In this document: in pieces, positions 23,657-31,743 of the stretch
How the letters are laid out: each line of letters begins with the position of its first letter
Position numbering within the stretch: position 1 is the stretch's first letter
Assembly (NCBI GenBank): GCA_945865925.1
Contig: CAMBFG010000005.1
Coordinates: 164,204 to 228,203, forward strand
Origin: Dehalococcoides mccartyi
Lineage (GTDB): Bacteria; Chloroflexota; Dehalococcoidia; UBA2979
Direction: 5' to 3'
Length of the DNA: 64,000 nucleotides
Notes under the pieces: generated by a model
The model's input: the letters and a program-made list of their open reading frames with translations, nothing else
Told to the model about the DNA's origin: nothing
Database searches by the model: none
Made by a program: the position numbers and the translations under genes

Positions 23657-24805
23657 CTACTCCTGCTCCAACCGCACGAGGCGTCCACCCGCGACCACCG
23701 CCCTCACGCGCTCCAACGCGCCGAGGTCGCGCGTTGGGTCGCCCTCGACCACGAGTAGGTCGGCGCGCTGGCCGGGGGCGATGCTGCCGCGGTCGGGGAG
23801 GCGCAGCAGGCGGGCGCTCGTGCTGGTCGCGAGGCGCAGCACCTCGACGGCGGTCTGGGCGGTCATCGCCTGCATCGTGCGGAGCGCGCGCACGAGGTCG
23901 TCGTGAGGCAAGCCGGGGATGCCGCAGTCGGTGCTCATGAAGATGTCGCACCCCGCCTCGAACAGCGCGCGGACGAGGTCGGCACGCTGGGGGAAGCGAT
24001 CGGGCTGGTCGATGAGCCGTCCGGAGATCGTCGGCGAGACCAGGATGCCCTTGCGCGCAATCTCCGCGATGACGCCGAGGTCTTTCACGCTTCCCGCTGC
24101 CGTCTGGAACGAGCAGTGTTCGAGGACATCCACGCCCGCCTCCACCGCCGCCTCGATGCCGGCCACGCCGTGAGCGTGCGCGGCCACGCGACGGTCGAGG
24201 CGGTGGGCCTCCTCGATGATCGCGCGCAGTTCGGCGACGGAGTATTGCGCGGCGAAGGGGTTGGAGCCGGGCGTCATGTTGCCGCCGGAGGCCATCACCT
24301 TGATCCAGTCGACGCCGGCTTTCACCCGCTCGCGCACGGCCACGCGCACGCCGAGTTCCCCGTCCGCCTCGCCGCCGATGAACCAGCAGTGGCCGCCGGT
24401 CGTCGTCACCGGCGCGCCGGCCACCAGCAGGTCCGGGCCGGCCACGAGGCCGCCTCGGATCGCCTCGCGGAGTGCCACAGCGAGGTCGGTCGGCGCACCG
24501 AGGTCGCGGACGGTGGTGATGCCAGAGCGCAGCGCCACCATCGCGTGGCCCTGCATCCGCAGCAGCATCCGGGCGGGACTGTCGCTGTCGTAGACCGTGC
24601 GCCAGTCAGGTTGCGCGTTGAACGCGAGGTGCGTGTGCCCCTCGATCAGCCCGGGGAGCACGGTGCAGCCCGACACATCGAGCACGCGCGCGCCCTCGGC
24701 AGCCTCGCTCGTGACCACGCCACCGTCGACGTGGACGTTTCCGACAGCCGAGGCGCTGTCGAGCCCGTCCCAGACCCGCCCGCCCGCGAGTGTGAGTGCT
24801 GCCAT
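23657..24805 (-). CDS. Amidohydrolase (Xaa-Pro dipeptidase/imidazolonepropionase-like)
   Basis: Metal-dependent TIM-barrel hydrolase of the amidohydrolase superfamily, subtype I. Metal ligands are visible: HxH in IEGHTHLAF, the lysine (carboxylated in the family) in DWIKVMASGG, His residues in RVAAHAHG and LEHCSF, and the catalytic Asp in STDCGIPG. The start MAALTLAGG gives 382 residues. It is the third gene of a tight operon behind an alpha/beta hydrolase and a 28-residue membrane miniprotein; its ATG lies two bases after the miniprotein stop. The substrate is unknown. Confidence 0.85.
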   Translation of the reverse strand: MAALTLAGGRVWDGLDSASAVGNVHVDGGVVTSEAAEGARVLDVSGCTVLPGLIEGHTHLAFNAQPDWRTVYDSDSPARMLLRMQGHAMVALRSGITTVRDLGAPTDLAVALREAIRGGLVAGPDLLVAGAPVTTTGGHCWFIGGEADGELGVRVAVRERVKAGVDWIKVMASGGNMTPGSNPFAAQYSVAELRAIIEEAHRLDRRVAAHAHGVAGIEAAVEAGVDVLEHCSFQTAAGSVKDLGVIAEIARKGILVSPTISGRLIDQPDRFPQRADLVRALFEAGCDIFMSTDCGIPGLPHDDLVRALRTMQAMTAQTAVEVLRLATSTSARLLRLPDRGSIAPGQRADLLVVEGDPTRDLGALERVRAVVAGGRLVRLEQE

Positions 24806-24807
24806 CG

Positions 24808-24894
24808 CTACCGCGAGGACGCGATATAGATCGCGGTCACGATGAAGATCGAGGCGATGCCTGCCAGGACCATGAACAGTCGTGGGCTTCCCAT
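24808..24894 (-). CDS. 28-residue single-span membrane miniprotein
   Basis: Encodes MGSPRLFMVLAGIASIFIVT followed by AIYIASSR. A single hydrophobic span covers nearly the whole protein, with basic residues at both ends. An AGGAG ribosome site lies eight bases before the ATG, the start overlaps the stop of the upstream hydrolase (TAATG), and the next gene begins two bases after its own stop. That exact coupling on both sides argues that it is a real gene. It might anchor or regulate one of the two adjacent hydrolases. No family is recognised. Confidence 0.55.
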   Translation of the reverse strand: MGSPRLFMVLAGIASIFIVTAIYIASSR

Positions 24895-25811
24895 TAGCGT
24901 GCTCCTGCCGTGACCCGTACCCCGAGGTGCTGCGCGAGGAAGGCCCGTGCCTCCTCCACCAGCGCGGCGGGGGAGTCTGCGTGATTGCCGTCGAACCAGT
25001 GGAGTGACTTCGGCTCGGCGAAGGCCGCCTGCAGTCGCTGGCCACCCTCTGGCGTGACCAGGGTGTCCTTCAGACCGTTCGCGACGAACTTCGGGATATG
25101 CGACGTGAGTGGCGCGAACGTGATCGGGTCAGTGAGTTCGAAGATCCGCTGCTCTTCCTCGGCGAGGTCGGCGAACGGTGTGCCCTCGATGACGAACCGC
25201 GAGTAGGCGGCGGTGCCACCGACAAACAACGATGCTGCCTTAATCCGGTGGTCGAGGGCGATCAGCGGCACACCGAGGCGGCACCCCATCGAGACGCCGT
25301 GGTAGCCGATGGCGTCACCGCGCACCTCGGGCCGCGTCAGCAAGTAGTCGATGGTGCGCATGAGGTCCTGCACGCCCTGGATGCGGGCATCGCGCGTGCG
25401 ATACATCAAGTCGGGACGGGTGGGCGTGAGGCGGCCGCGGTTGTCAGCGCCCTCGCGCGACCCGAAGCCGTAGGCGTCCACCGTGACCGCGACGAAGCCG
25501 GCCTTCGCCCATTGCACTGCAAGCGGCTCGGGCACCGCTGGCGTCGGTGTCGTCATCGCGTGACGGCCGGAGGCCGTCGAGCCATGCTGCATGATGACCG
25601 CCGGATGCGGCCCGCCCTCCGAGGGCATCGTCAGCGTGGCGACAACACGTTCGTCATGCGTGGAGGCGAACGTGACGCGCTCGCGACGGAGGCCGGGGAC
25701 GGCCTGGCGTGTTGCGGGGTTGGTGACCGGGTCGACCTCGCTGGTGGGTACCAGCGGCAGCGTGCGGTCGTAGGCGTACAGGTGGCGCAGCAGCGCCTCG
25801 TCAATGGGCAT
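24894..25811 (-). CDS. Alpha/beta hydrolase (dienelactone-hydrolase-like)
   Basis: Serine hydrolase of the alpha/beta fold, 305 residues. The nucleophile elbow GVSMG (GxSxG) is mid-protein, preceded by the oxyanion region VIMQHGSTASGRH and the strand GFVAVTVDAYGFG. The family's Asp lies in GLKDTL and the His in FDGNHAD. The N terminus MPIDEALLRHLYAYDRTLPL is like acetyl-xylan-esterase or dienelactone-hydrolase relatives. GGAGG precedes the ATG. It is the first gene of the miniprotein/amidohydrolase operon. No signal peptide, so cytosolic; substrate unknown. Confidence 0.8.
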   Translation of the reverse strand: MPIDEALLRHLYAYDRTLPLVPTSEVDPVTNPATRQAVPGLRRERVTFASTHDERVVATLTMPSEGGPHPAVIMQHGSTASGRHAMTTPTPAVPEPLAVQWAKAGFVAVTVDAYGFGSREGADNRGRLTPTRPDLMYRTRDARIQGVQDLMRTIDYLLTRPEVRGDAIGYHGVSMGCRLGVPLIALDHRIKAASLFVGGTAAYSRFVIEGTPFADLAEEEQRIFELTDPITFAPLTSHIPKFVANGLKDTLVTPEGGQRLQAAFAEPKSLHWFDGNHADSPAALVEEARAFLAQHLGVRVTAGAR

Positions 25812-26113
25812 CGAGGCCTCCTTGTCCGTGCAGAACGTCCTCGGCCGCCGCGCGTCCGAGGCGCGCGCACCATACCGCAGCCAGCATCCTGATGAGGTCC
25901 GCATGCCCTCGGTGTGCCAGATCGGCGTTGACACCACTCGGGTGCCGTCGGAGGATGGGTTCCCGCCTCGATCTGTGCCCATGGGCATGCCGAACCGACT
26001 CCGGGTTCAACGGACGTGTTTACGTTCGTGTTGCAACATGGGCGGGGTGAACTGCTGGCGCGGGCGTGACCCGCGAAACGCACCCCGGAGTGGTGCTGAT
26101 CGGAAGGCACAAC
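25812..26113. other. Divergent intergenic region
   Basis: About 300 bases between the leftward hydrolase operon and the rightward DrrAB-type exporter. No credible gene. It holds a perfect 10-bp palindrome TGTTGCAACA (26029-26038) just downstream of two CGTGTT direct repeats, a plausible operator near the exporter's promoter. A CGGAAGG ribosome site precedes the exporter ATG. Confidence 0.5.
26029..26038. promoter_or_regulatory. Palindrome TGTTGCAACA upstream of ABC exporter
   Basis: A perfect 10-bp palindrome about 76 bp before the exporter ATG, preceded by two CGTGTT repeats ten bases apart. The position suits a repressor site controlling a drug-exporter operon. No regulator gene is adjacent, so the identity of the binder is unknown. 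Confidence 0.35.
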
Positions 26114-27103
26114 ATGGTTGGCGCTGCTTCCGCCCCCGCGATCGTCGTGAAGGGGCTGACGAAGACATTCGGCAAAGTCGAGGCGCTGCGAGGCGTCGAC
26201 CTGGAGGTCGAGCGCGGCGTCGTGTTCGGCCTGCTCGGGCCCAACGGCGCGGGCAAGTCCACGCTCGTCCGCATCCTCACCACGCTCCAGCAGCCGACCT
26301 CCGGCTCTGCGACCGTCGTGGGCATCGATGTCGTGCGTGACGCCGCGCGGCTGCGACGCTCGATCGGTGTCGCTGGCCAGCAAGTGGCTGTGGACGATCA
26401 ACTGACCGGCCTCGAGAACCTCGAGGTCGTGGGGCGATTCCATCACCTCAGCAAAGAAGAGTCGAAGAAGCGGGCCCGCTCGCTGATCGAGCGGTTCGAC
26501 CTCGAAGACGCGGCCAACCGTCGCGCGAACACGTACTCCGGCGGCATGCGCCGTCGCCTCGATGTCGCGGCGAGCCTCGTCGGCGACCCCGAGGTGCTCT
26601 TCCTGGACGAGCCGACGACCGGCCTCGACCCGCGCAGCCGCCTCAGTGTCTGGGTGGCGATCGAGGAACTCGCACGCGGCGGGACGACGGTGCTGCTGAC
26701 GACGCAGTACCTGGAGGAGGCGGACCGCCTCGCCTCGCGGATCGCCGTGGTGGACCACGGCCTCGTGATCGCACAGGGCACCGCGACCGAACTGAAGGAG
26801 CGCGTGGGCGGCAGCGTGCTCGTGGTCCAACTCTCCGACCACGGTCGCCTGGAGGACGCCCGAGTCGTCCTCAGCCGCTACGGGACGAACCCCAAGGTCG
26901 ACTCCTCTACGCAGGAGGTGAGCGTGCCGATGTCGGCGGGCGCAGGCGCGATCGCCGAAGTGGTGCGTGCGCTTGATACCGGCGGGATCACCCTCTCCAA
27001 CCTGACGTTCCACCAGCCGAGCCTGGACGACGTGTTCTTCGCCCTCACCGGGCACGCGAGCGAAGTGGCGGCCGCCGAGGCGACCGGGAAGAGCAAGAAA
27101 TGA
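26114..27103 (+). CDS. DrrA-like ABC exporter ATPase
   Basis: Nucleotide-binding subunit of an ABC-2 exporter, of the daunorubicin-resistance type. Walker A GPNGAGKST, signature YSGGMRRRL, and Walker B LFLDEPTTGLD are all intact, followed by the D-loop and QYLEEADRL switch region. The C-terminal ~90 residues match the accessory domain of DrrA-type ATPases. GAAGG precedes the ATG at MVGAASAPA; an upstream in-frame GTG is less likely. Its last codons overlap the permease ATG (ATGA), so the two are coupled. The cargo is unknown. Confidence 0.9.
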   Translation: MVGAASAPAIVVKGLTKTFGKVEALRGVDLEVERGVVFGLLGPNGAGKSTLVRILTTLQQPTSGSATVVGIDVVRDAARLRRSIGVAGQQVAVDDQLTGLENLEVVGRFHHLSKEESKKRARSLIERFDLEDAANRRANTYSGGMRRRLDVAASLVGDPEVLFLDEPTTGLDPRSRLSVWVAIEELARGGTTVLLTTQYLEEADRLASRIAVVDHGLVIAQGTATELKERVGGSVLVVQLSDHGRLEDARVVLSRYGTNPKVDSSTQEVSVPMSAGAGAIAEVVRALDTGGITLSNLTFHQPSLDDVFFALTGHASEVAAAEATGKSKK

Positions 27104-27912
27104 CCTCCAGCACGACAGCGCCCAGTCTCACTACGCCCAGCCTGATGACCCGCTTCCGCTGGGGCGTCAGCGACACCTTCGTGATGGTGGGGCGCAACCT
27201 GCTCCGCTATGTGCGCCTGCCCGAGAACATTGTGAACGTGACGGTGTCCCCGATCATGTTCTTGCTGCTGTTCACATACGTCCTCGGCGGCGCGATCCGC
27301 ACGAGTACGCCGGACTACATCACCTTTGTGTTGCCGGGCATCCTCGTGCAGACGCTGTTGTTCGGCGGCTTCGGCACCGCGCTGGGCCTCGCCCAGGACG
27401 TGCAGAGCGGGTTGTTCGACCGCTACCGGTCGCTGCCGATGTCGCGCTCGGCGGTCATCGTGGGGCGGCTCGTGGCTGACCTGCTCTCCAACATCTTCGT
27501 GGCGGTGCTGATGATCGGCATCGGGATGCTGATCGGCTTCCGCTTCGGCGGTAGTTTCCTTGAGTCCATCGGGTCGCCGGCGATCGGCATCCTGTTCGCG
27601 CTGCCGGCAGCGGCGATCTTCGCGGCGGTCGGTCTGACCGTGCGGAGCGTCGAGGCGGTCAACGTGATCGGCTTCACGCTCATCTTCCCGATCACCTTCG
27701 TGTCGTCCGCCTTCGTCCCGGTCGAATCGATGCCCAGCTGGCTCCAGCCGGTTGCCGAGGCGAACCCGTTCTCGCTGGCCGTGAACGCCTCGCGCTCCCT
27801 CGCGCTGGGCGAGGACCCGGGCAGCAGTCTGGGTGGCGTCCTGATCTGGGTCGTCGTGCTGTCGGCGATCGGCGTCCCGCTCGCGGTGCGCGCGTACAGC
27901 CGTCGCAGTTAG
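27100..27912 (+). CDS. ABC-2 type exporter permease (DrrB-like)
   Basis: Inner-membrane partner of the preceding ATPase, 270 residues with six predicted helices and the ABC-2 signature region: NPFSLAVNASRSLALG near the end and SAFVPVESMPSWLQPVAE before it. The N-terminal cytoplasmic helix containing DTFVMVGRNLLRYVRLPE is typical of DrrB. Translation is coupled to the ATPase by a four-base overlap. A perfect 9-bp stem-loop follows 24 bases downstream and probably ends the operon. Confidence 0.88.
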   Translation: MTSSTTAPSLTTPSLMTRFRWGVSDTFVMVGRNLLRYVRLPENIVNVTVSPIMFLLLFTYVLGGAIRTSTPDYITFVLPGILVQTLLFGGFGTALGLAQDVQSGLFDRYRSLPMSRSAVIVGRLVADLLSNIFVAVLMIGIGMLIGFRFGGSFLESIGSPAIGILFALPAAAIFAAVGLTVRSVEAVNVIGFTLIFPITFVSSAFVPVESMPSWLQPVAEANPFSLAVNASRSLALGEDPGSSLGGVLIWVVVLSAIGVPLAVRAYSRRS

Positions 27913-27935
27913 GCGATCGAGGGCTCACCAATAGC

Positions 27936-27959
27936 GAGGGCGCCTACGGGGGCGCCCTC
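27936..27959 (+). terminator. Stem-loop after the DrrAB-type operon
   Basis: GAGGGCGCC and GGCGCCCTC form a 9-bp GC-rich stem around a six-base loop. No U tract follows, so termination may be partly factor dependent. The opposing small gene at 27983 ends near the other side, so it may serve both strands. Confidence 0.6.
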
Positions 27960-27982
27960 GTCGATCCCGCTGGTGTGCCGGG

Positions 27983-28177
27983 CTACCAGAAGCCCGCCTT
28001 GAACTTCTCTTCCCCGTGGGCGTAGCCCTTTGGGCCCGCCTTCTGGACGCGCACCATGTGCTTGCCGCACAGCAAAATGGTCAGTCGCGACCGATCCTCG
28101 GGATCGGTCGTCCATGACGACACCGCGAGTTCGCGGAGCGGGGTGGCGGTGCAGAAGGCGCAACGGGCGGTTGGCAT
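27983..28177 (-). CDS. Small Cys/His protein, possible zinc finger
   Basis: A 64-residue basic protein. It begins MPTARCAFCTATPLREL with a CxxC pair and has a second candidate pair in LLCGKHMVRV, giving a plausible CCCH zinc site. The C-terminal third is basic and aromatic. No family is recognised. A TACCAT -10-like hexamer ends six bases before the ATG and no ribosome site is near, so the mRNA may be leaderless. It is divergent from the TauE gene. Confidence 0.6.
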   Translation of the reverse strand: MPTARCAFCTATPLRELAVSSWTTDPEDRSRLTILLCGKHMVRVQKAGPKGYAHGEEKFKAGFW

Positions 28178-28242
28178 GACTCGATGGTAGCCTCCGGGCT
28201 TCGCGGCGTCAGTCGCGCCGTGACCACCTGACCGGAGCCCTC

Positions 28243-29016
28243 ATGAGCGTGATCAACGACCCGACGTTCTACGTCGTCGCCTCGATCGCGGTCCTGCTGG
28301 TCGGGATTGGGAAGGGCGGCTTCGGGGGCGGGCTCGGGTCGGTGGGCGTGCCGGTCATGGCCCTCGCCATTTCCCCGACCCAGGCGGCCGCGATCCTGCT
28401 GCCGGTGCTGTGCCTCATGGACCTCGTCGGCATCATCACCTACCGGAAGCGGTTCGACCGCCGCATGATGCGGATGCTGTTCCCCGGCGCCGTCCTCGGC
28501 ATCACGCTGGGGGCGGCCACTTTCGCCATCACCTCGGATCAGGTCGTGGGCCTGATCGTGGGGCTGCTGGCGGTCGGGTTCACGCTCGATCGGTGGCTCG
28601 GGCCGCGATTCCGCCGCCTCGAGCCGGTGGCGACCCAGCCGGGGCCAGTGAAGGCGGCGTTCTGGTCCAGCGTCGCGGGGTACACCTCGTTCGTCGCGCA
28701 CGCGGGCGGGCCGCCGCTCAACGTGCTCCTGCTGCCGCAGCGCCTCGACAAGAGCGTGTACGTGGGGACGACGGTGATGTTCTTCGCGCTGGCGAACTAC
28801 GTGAAGTTGATCCCGTACGCGATCATCGGCCAGTTCGACGGGTCGAACCTCGGGACGTCGCTCCTGCTGGCGCCGCTGGCGCCGGTGGGGTTCGGGCTGG
28901 GGTACGTGCTCAACCAGCGCGTGAACGAGGTGGTGTTCTACCGCCTCGCCTACAGCGCGCTGTTCCTGACGGGCCTGAAGTTGTTGTGGGATGGGCGCTC
29001 GGCCCTCGGTCTGTGA
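28243..29016 (+). CDS. TauE/SafE-family sulfite/anion exporter
   Basis: Integral membrane protein of the TauE/SafE family, 257 residues with about eight helices, typically exporting sulfite or sulfoacetate or acting as an uncharacterised anion permease. Family features: IGKGGFGGGLGSVGVPVMAL at the N terminus, the second-half repeat SVAGYTSFVAHAGGPPLNV, and the loop QRLDKSVYVGTTVMFFAL. CCGGAG precedes the ATG. No sulfur-oxidation genes are close, so the substrate is uncertain. Confidence 0.85.
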   Translation: MSVINDPTFYVVASIAVLLVGIGKGGFGGGLGSVGVPVMALAISPTQAAAILLPVLCLMDLVGIITYRKRFDRRMMRMLFPGAVLGITLGAATFAITSDQVVGLIVGLLAVGFTLDRWLGPRFRRLEPVATQPGPVKAAFWSSVAGYTSFVAHAGGPPLNVLLLPQRLDKSVYVGTTVMFFALANYVKLIPYAIIGQFDGSNLGTSLLLAPLAPVGFGLGYVLNQRVNEVVFYRLAYSALFLTGLKLLWDGRSALGL

Positions 29017-29050
29017 CCGGAGCCTGGAGGTTCGCCCGGACGGTGAGTGC

Positions 29051-29218
29051 CTAGCGGCGCTTGGCGGCGGAGCGGAGGACCCAGCCCCCGCCAGAGGAGT
29101 TCGAGAACTGCTTCTCGGCTCCGCAGTTCTTACAGGTGCCAACGCTGGTGAGTCCACCCGGTGCGGGCAGCATCCAATGGTGCCCGGTGCAGGACGCGGT
29201 GACGCTGGACTCGCTCAC
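29051..29218 (-). CDS. Zinc-ribbon-like small protein, 55 residues
   Basis: Starts at a GTG preceded by GGGGAGG six bases upstream, an exceptionally good site for this genome. It carries ASCTGHHWMLPAP and VGTCKNCGAEKQFSNSS: a Cys/His pair and a CxxC that could bind zinc. Short proteins with HHW...GTCxxCG motifs are common in Chloroflexota, but no function is known. The tail is basic. It lies between convergent and divergent genes with no obvious operon partner. Confidence 0.65.
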   Translation of the reverse strand: MSESSVTASCTGHHWMLPAPGGLTSVGTCKNCGAEKQFSNSSGGGWVLRSAAKRR

Positions 29219-29377
29219 GTGGAACCTCCCCCGCCATGGCCGCCTCAAAATCCCCATACCGAGGCGACTTGCGCACCATATCAGATTCGCAATACCCCCG
29301 TAACGAATACGTGAGGGTCAGGGCGCGCGTCCGGCTGTCCGGAGCGGCCTCAAATCTACCGCCGCGACCGCCGAGGG

Positions 29378-30304
29378 CTAGGTTGCGAGGACGGCGAGCG
29401 TTCCGGCCACACAGAGCAGCGTGCCGATGCCGATCCGCCCCGTCGGCCGCTCGCGCAGCACGAACATCGAGAGCGGCAGCGCGAGGAGCGGCGAGATGGA
29501 GTTCAGGATCACCGCACGCGCCGCGCCCGCCTCCGCCACCGAGAAGATGTAGAGCACCGAGCCCATCCCGGTCCCCACCACGCCCACGGCGCAGATCAGC
29601 GCGAGGTCGCGCCCTCGAGGCAGGCGCCCGAAGACCGCCCCTCGTGTCGCTGCGGACATCACGAGGCCAATCGCGACGCCACCGGCCGGGATGCGCACGA
29701 ACCCCGCCGCCGCAGCGCCGAGGTCACCTCGACCGCCTGCCAGGACGAGCGTCGCGATCGTCCAGGCGCTCGCCACGGCGCAGATCGCGAGTACGGCAAC
29801 AGGAGTGCTCCATGATGGTGCGACCGTGCCGTCTGTGGCGGCCTCGAGTGCTTCGGTAGCGCGTGCCGAGACGGTCTCCGCCGACTGCGCCACGATGAAC
29901 CAGGTGCCCGCGATCACGAGCGCCCCGCCCAGGATGAGGCCCCACGAGAACGGTTCGTCCAGGAGCCAGATGCCGCCGGCGGCGGAGAGCGCGACCCACA
30001 GGGCGGTGGTCGGCGGCGCCATCCGCTGCACCCCGAGCCGCCCCATCGCTCGGATGTACGCCGTGTCGCCGATGCCGTAGCCGACGAGGCCGCTCGCCAC
30101 CATCGCGAACAGCACGAGCCACGAGGCCTCACGCAGCTCCGAGGCGGCCCCGGTCACGAGGACGAGCACGAGCAGGAACGGTGTAGCGGCGAGCAGGCGG
30201 AGCGAGGAGAGCACAGGCGCCTCGTAGCGCCCGCCGAGGCGCGCGAGCACCACGCTCGTGCCCGCCCAGGTCACGGCAGAAGCCAGCGCAGCCGCCTCGC
30301 CCAT
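29378..30304 (-). CDS. EamA/DMT-family permease
   Basis: A ten-helix membrane transporter of the drug/metabolite family, 308 residues, built from two EamA repeats. First repeat: AAALASAVTWAGTSVVLARLGG; second repeat: AVASAWTIATLVLAGG. The C-terminal segment ISPLLALPLSMFVLRERPTG carries the conserved SPL and ER of EamA domains. GAGGGG lies upstream of the ATG. Such proteins export amino acids or metabolites; the substrate is unknown. Confidence 0.82.
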   Translation of the reverse strand: MGEAAALASAVTWAGTSVVLARLGGRYEAPVLSSLRLLAATPFLLVLVLVTGAASELREASWLVLFAMVASGLVGYGIGDTAYIRAMGRLGVQRMAPPTTALWVALSAAGGIWLLDEPFSWGLILGGALVIAGTWFIVAQSAETVSARATEALEAATDGTVAPSWSTPVAVLAICAVASAWTIATLVLAGGRGDLGAAAAGFVRIPAGGVAIGLVMSAATRGAVFGRLPRGRDLALICAVGVVGTGMGSVLYIFSVAEAGAARAVILNSISPLLALPLSMFVLRERPTGRIGIGTLLCVAGTLAVLAT

Positions 30305-30350
30305 TTCGTGTGCCCCTCGGAGGCATCATCCACGCGGAAGCGTCGAGGGG

Positions 30351-31199
30351 CTAGCCGCGCTGCTGCTGCACCGGCTCCCACGCCACGATGCCGAAGAAGC
30401 CGCGTGCCTGCGGCAGCCGCACACCACCGGGCACGCTCCACCACTGCTCAATGAGCGCCCGCGCCTGCTGATCCTTCGGGGAGTCAGGCGCGAGCCAGAG
30501 CAGGCGCCGCGCCAGCGTCGCCGCCTCGTCCAGCGAAGTGAGCTCCGCGGGCTCGCCGGAGACAGTCGCCACCTCGAATCGCCGGTTCCGCGCGGACAGG
30601 AGCGCGACGAACTCGCGCAGGCCGGGGAGCGGCGCGAACGGCTCGCCGTGGACCGCCTCGAACACTGGGGCGAGATGAGCGCCGCGCGGCTGGTCCGCGA
30701 GGATCGCGATGCACGTCCGCCGCGAGTGCCGCTCCATCGCATCGAGGAACGGCGCGATCTCGCGGATGTCGTAGATCGAGTGTGCGGCGAACGAAACGTC
30801 GACGTCGTCGGCCCAGGCGAGGCTGGGCCAGTACAGGTCGCGCACATCGATGTTCGGGCGAGCACCCGCGCGGATCGCGTCACGCAGGACGTTGCGCATC
30901 GCCTCGGACGGTTCGACGGCGATCACGCGCGCCACGTGCTCGCTCAGCGGGAGTGCGAAGCGCCCGCCCCCGGCGCCGATGTCGAGCCAGGTGTCGCCAG
31001 GCTTGGCGTGCGCCAGGAGCGGCGGCAGCTCGAGCGATGGCCGCGCTCCCGGCCGGAAGCGAGGCGCGATCGGGGCATAGAAGTCGCCCACCGGCTCTGG
31101 CTCGCGCACGCGCGCCACCTGCTCGGCGTCCGCGTCCACCATCGCTGCCCACGCCGCGACGGCAGCGGCCTCCGAGGGACGGAGCGCCTCGCCTGCCAC
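30351..31199 (-). CDS. Class I SAM-dependent methyltransferase
   Basis: A 282-residue Rossmann-fold methyltransferase. SAM-binding motif I is WLDIGAGGGRFALPL, followed by RVIAVEPSEAMRNVL (motif II with acidic Glu that binds the ribose), and later DVDVSFAAHSIYDI. The N-terminal helical region precedes FYAPIAPRF. Length and layout fit small-molecule methyltransferases; the acceptor is unknown. A GTG start lies only one base after the stop of the upstream DinB-like gene, so they form an operon. Confidence 0.82.
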   Translation of the reverse strand: MAGEALRPSEAAAVAAWAAMVDADAEQVARVREPEPVGDFYAPIAPRFRPGARPSLELPPLLAHAKPGDTWLDIGAGGGRFALPLSEHVARVIAVEPSEAMRNVLRDAIRAGARPNIDVRDLYWPSLAWADDVDVSFAAHSIYDIREIAPFLDAMERHSRRTCIAILADQPRGAHLAPVFEAVHGEPFAPLPGLREFVALLSARNRRFEVATVSGEPAELTSLDEAATLARRLLWLAPDSPKDQQARALIEQWWSVPGGVRLPQARGFFGIVAWEPVQQQRG

Positions 31200-31200
31200 G

Positions 31201-31635
31201 CTAGGAGAGCGCTGCCTCGACCTGGTCGATGTGGTTGTTGTCGTGGCCGGGGCCGCCGCGCAGCATCAGGTCGCTCGCCGGCATCTCGCCGGGGCGGGCG
31301 CCCATCGACAGCGGGTGGTCGAGGATCGCCTGGTCGACCGTGCCGATCGCGGCAATCGCGGCTGCGTGCCCGGTCGCGATCTCGTCGAGCAATTCGGCCA
31401 CGCTCTTCGTGGAGCGCTCGGAGACCTGGTCCGCGTTGATGTCATCGATGTCGGCGGGCGGTGGCGTCGGCGTCCCGGCCTGGGCCGCGGCGACACGAGC
31501 GGCGACGCGGCCGACGCCGTTCGCGCGGGCGGCGAGGTGCGAGAGCGCCTCGCGGACCTTCCACGTGCCTTCCTTCAGCGGCGCGTCGCCCTGCGCCAGG
31601 ATGCGCGTCTTCAGCGTTGCCAGCCGTGCGTCCAC
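31201..31635 (-). CDS. DinB-superfamily protein (5' end uncertain)
   Basis: A four-helix-bundle metal-binding protein of the DinB/YfiT superfamily. It carries WKVREALSHLAARANGVGRVA with the first metal-binding His, and GHDNNHIDQVEAAL at the C terminus with the other two. Many members are thiol transferases, others are unknown. The in-frame start is a GTG with no good ribosome site. A different frame has an ATG at 31667 with GGAG six bases upstream, beginning MATREEQ, the usual start of this family, but it runs into a stop after 18 residues. A one-base indel near 31645 would join them. Confidence 0.6.
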   Translation of the reverse strand: MDARLATLKTRILAQGDAPLKEGTWKVREALSHLAARANGVGRVAARVAAAQAGTPTPPPADIDDINADQVSERSTKSVAELLDEIATGHAAAIAAIGTVDQAILDHPLSMGARPGEMPASDLMLRGGPGHDNNHIDQVEAALS

Positions 31636-31743
31636 GGCCTGGATCGCTGCTCTTCTCGAGTTGCCATGTGGGGCTCCAGTCTGACCGTGGTGGTGCGGAT
31701 CGAGGCCCGGAGTCTAGCAGTGTCTCGGAGCCGGTAAGGGGTG

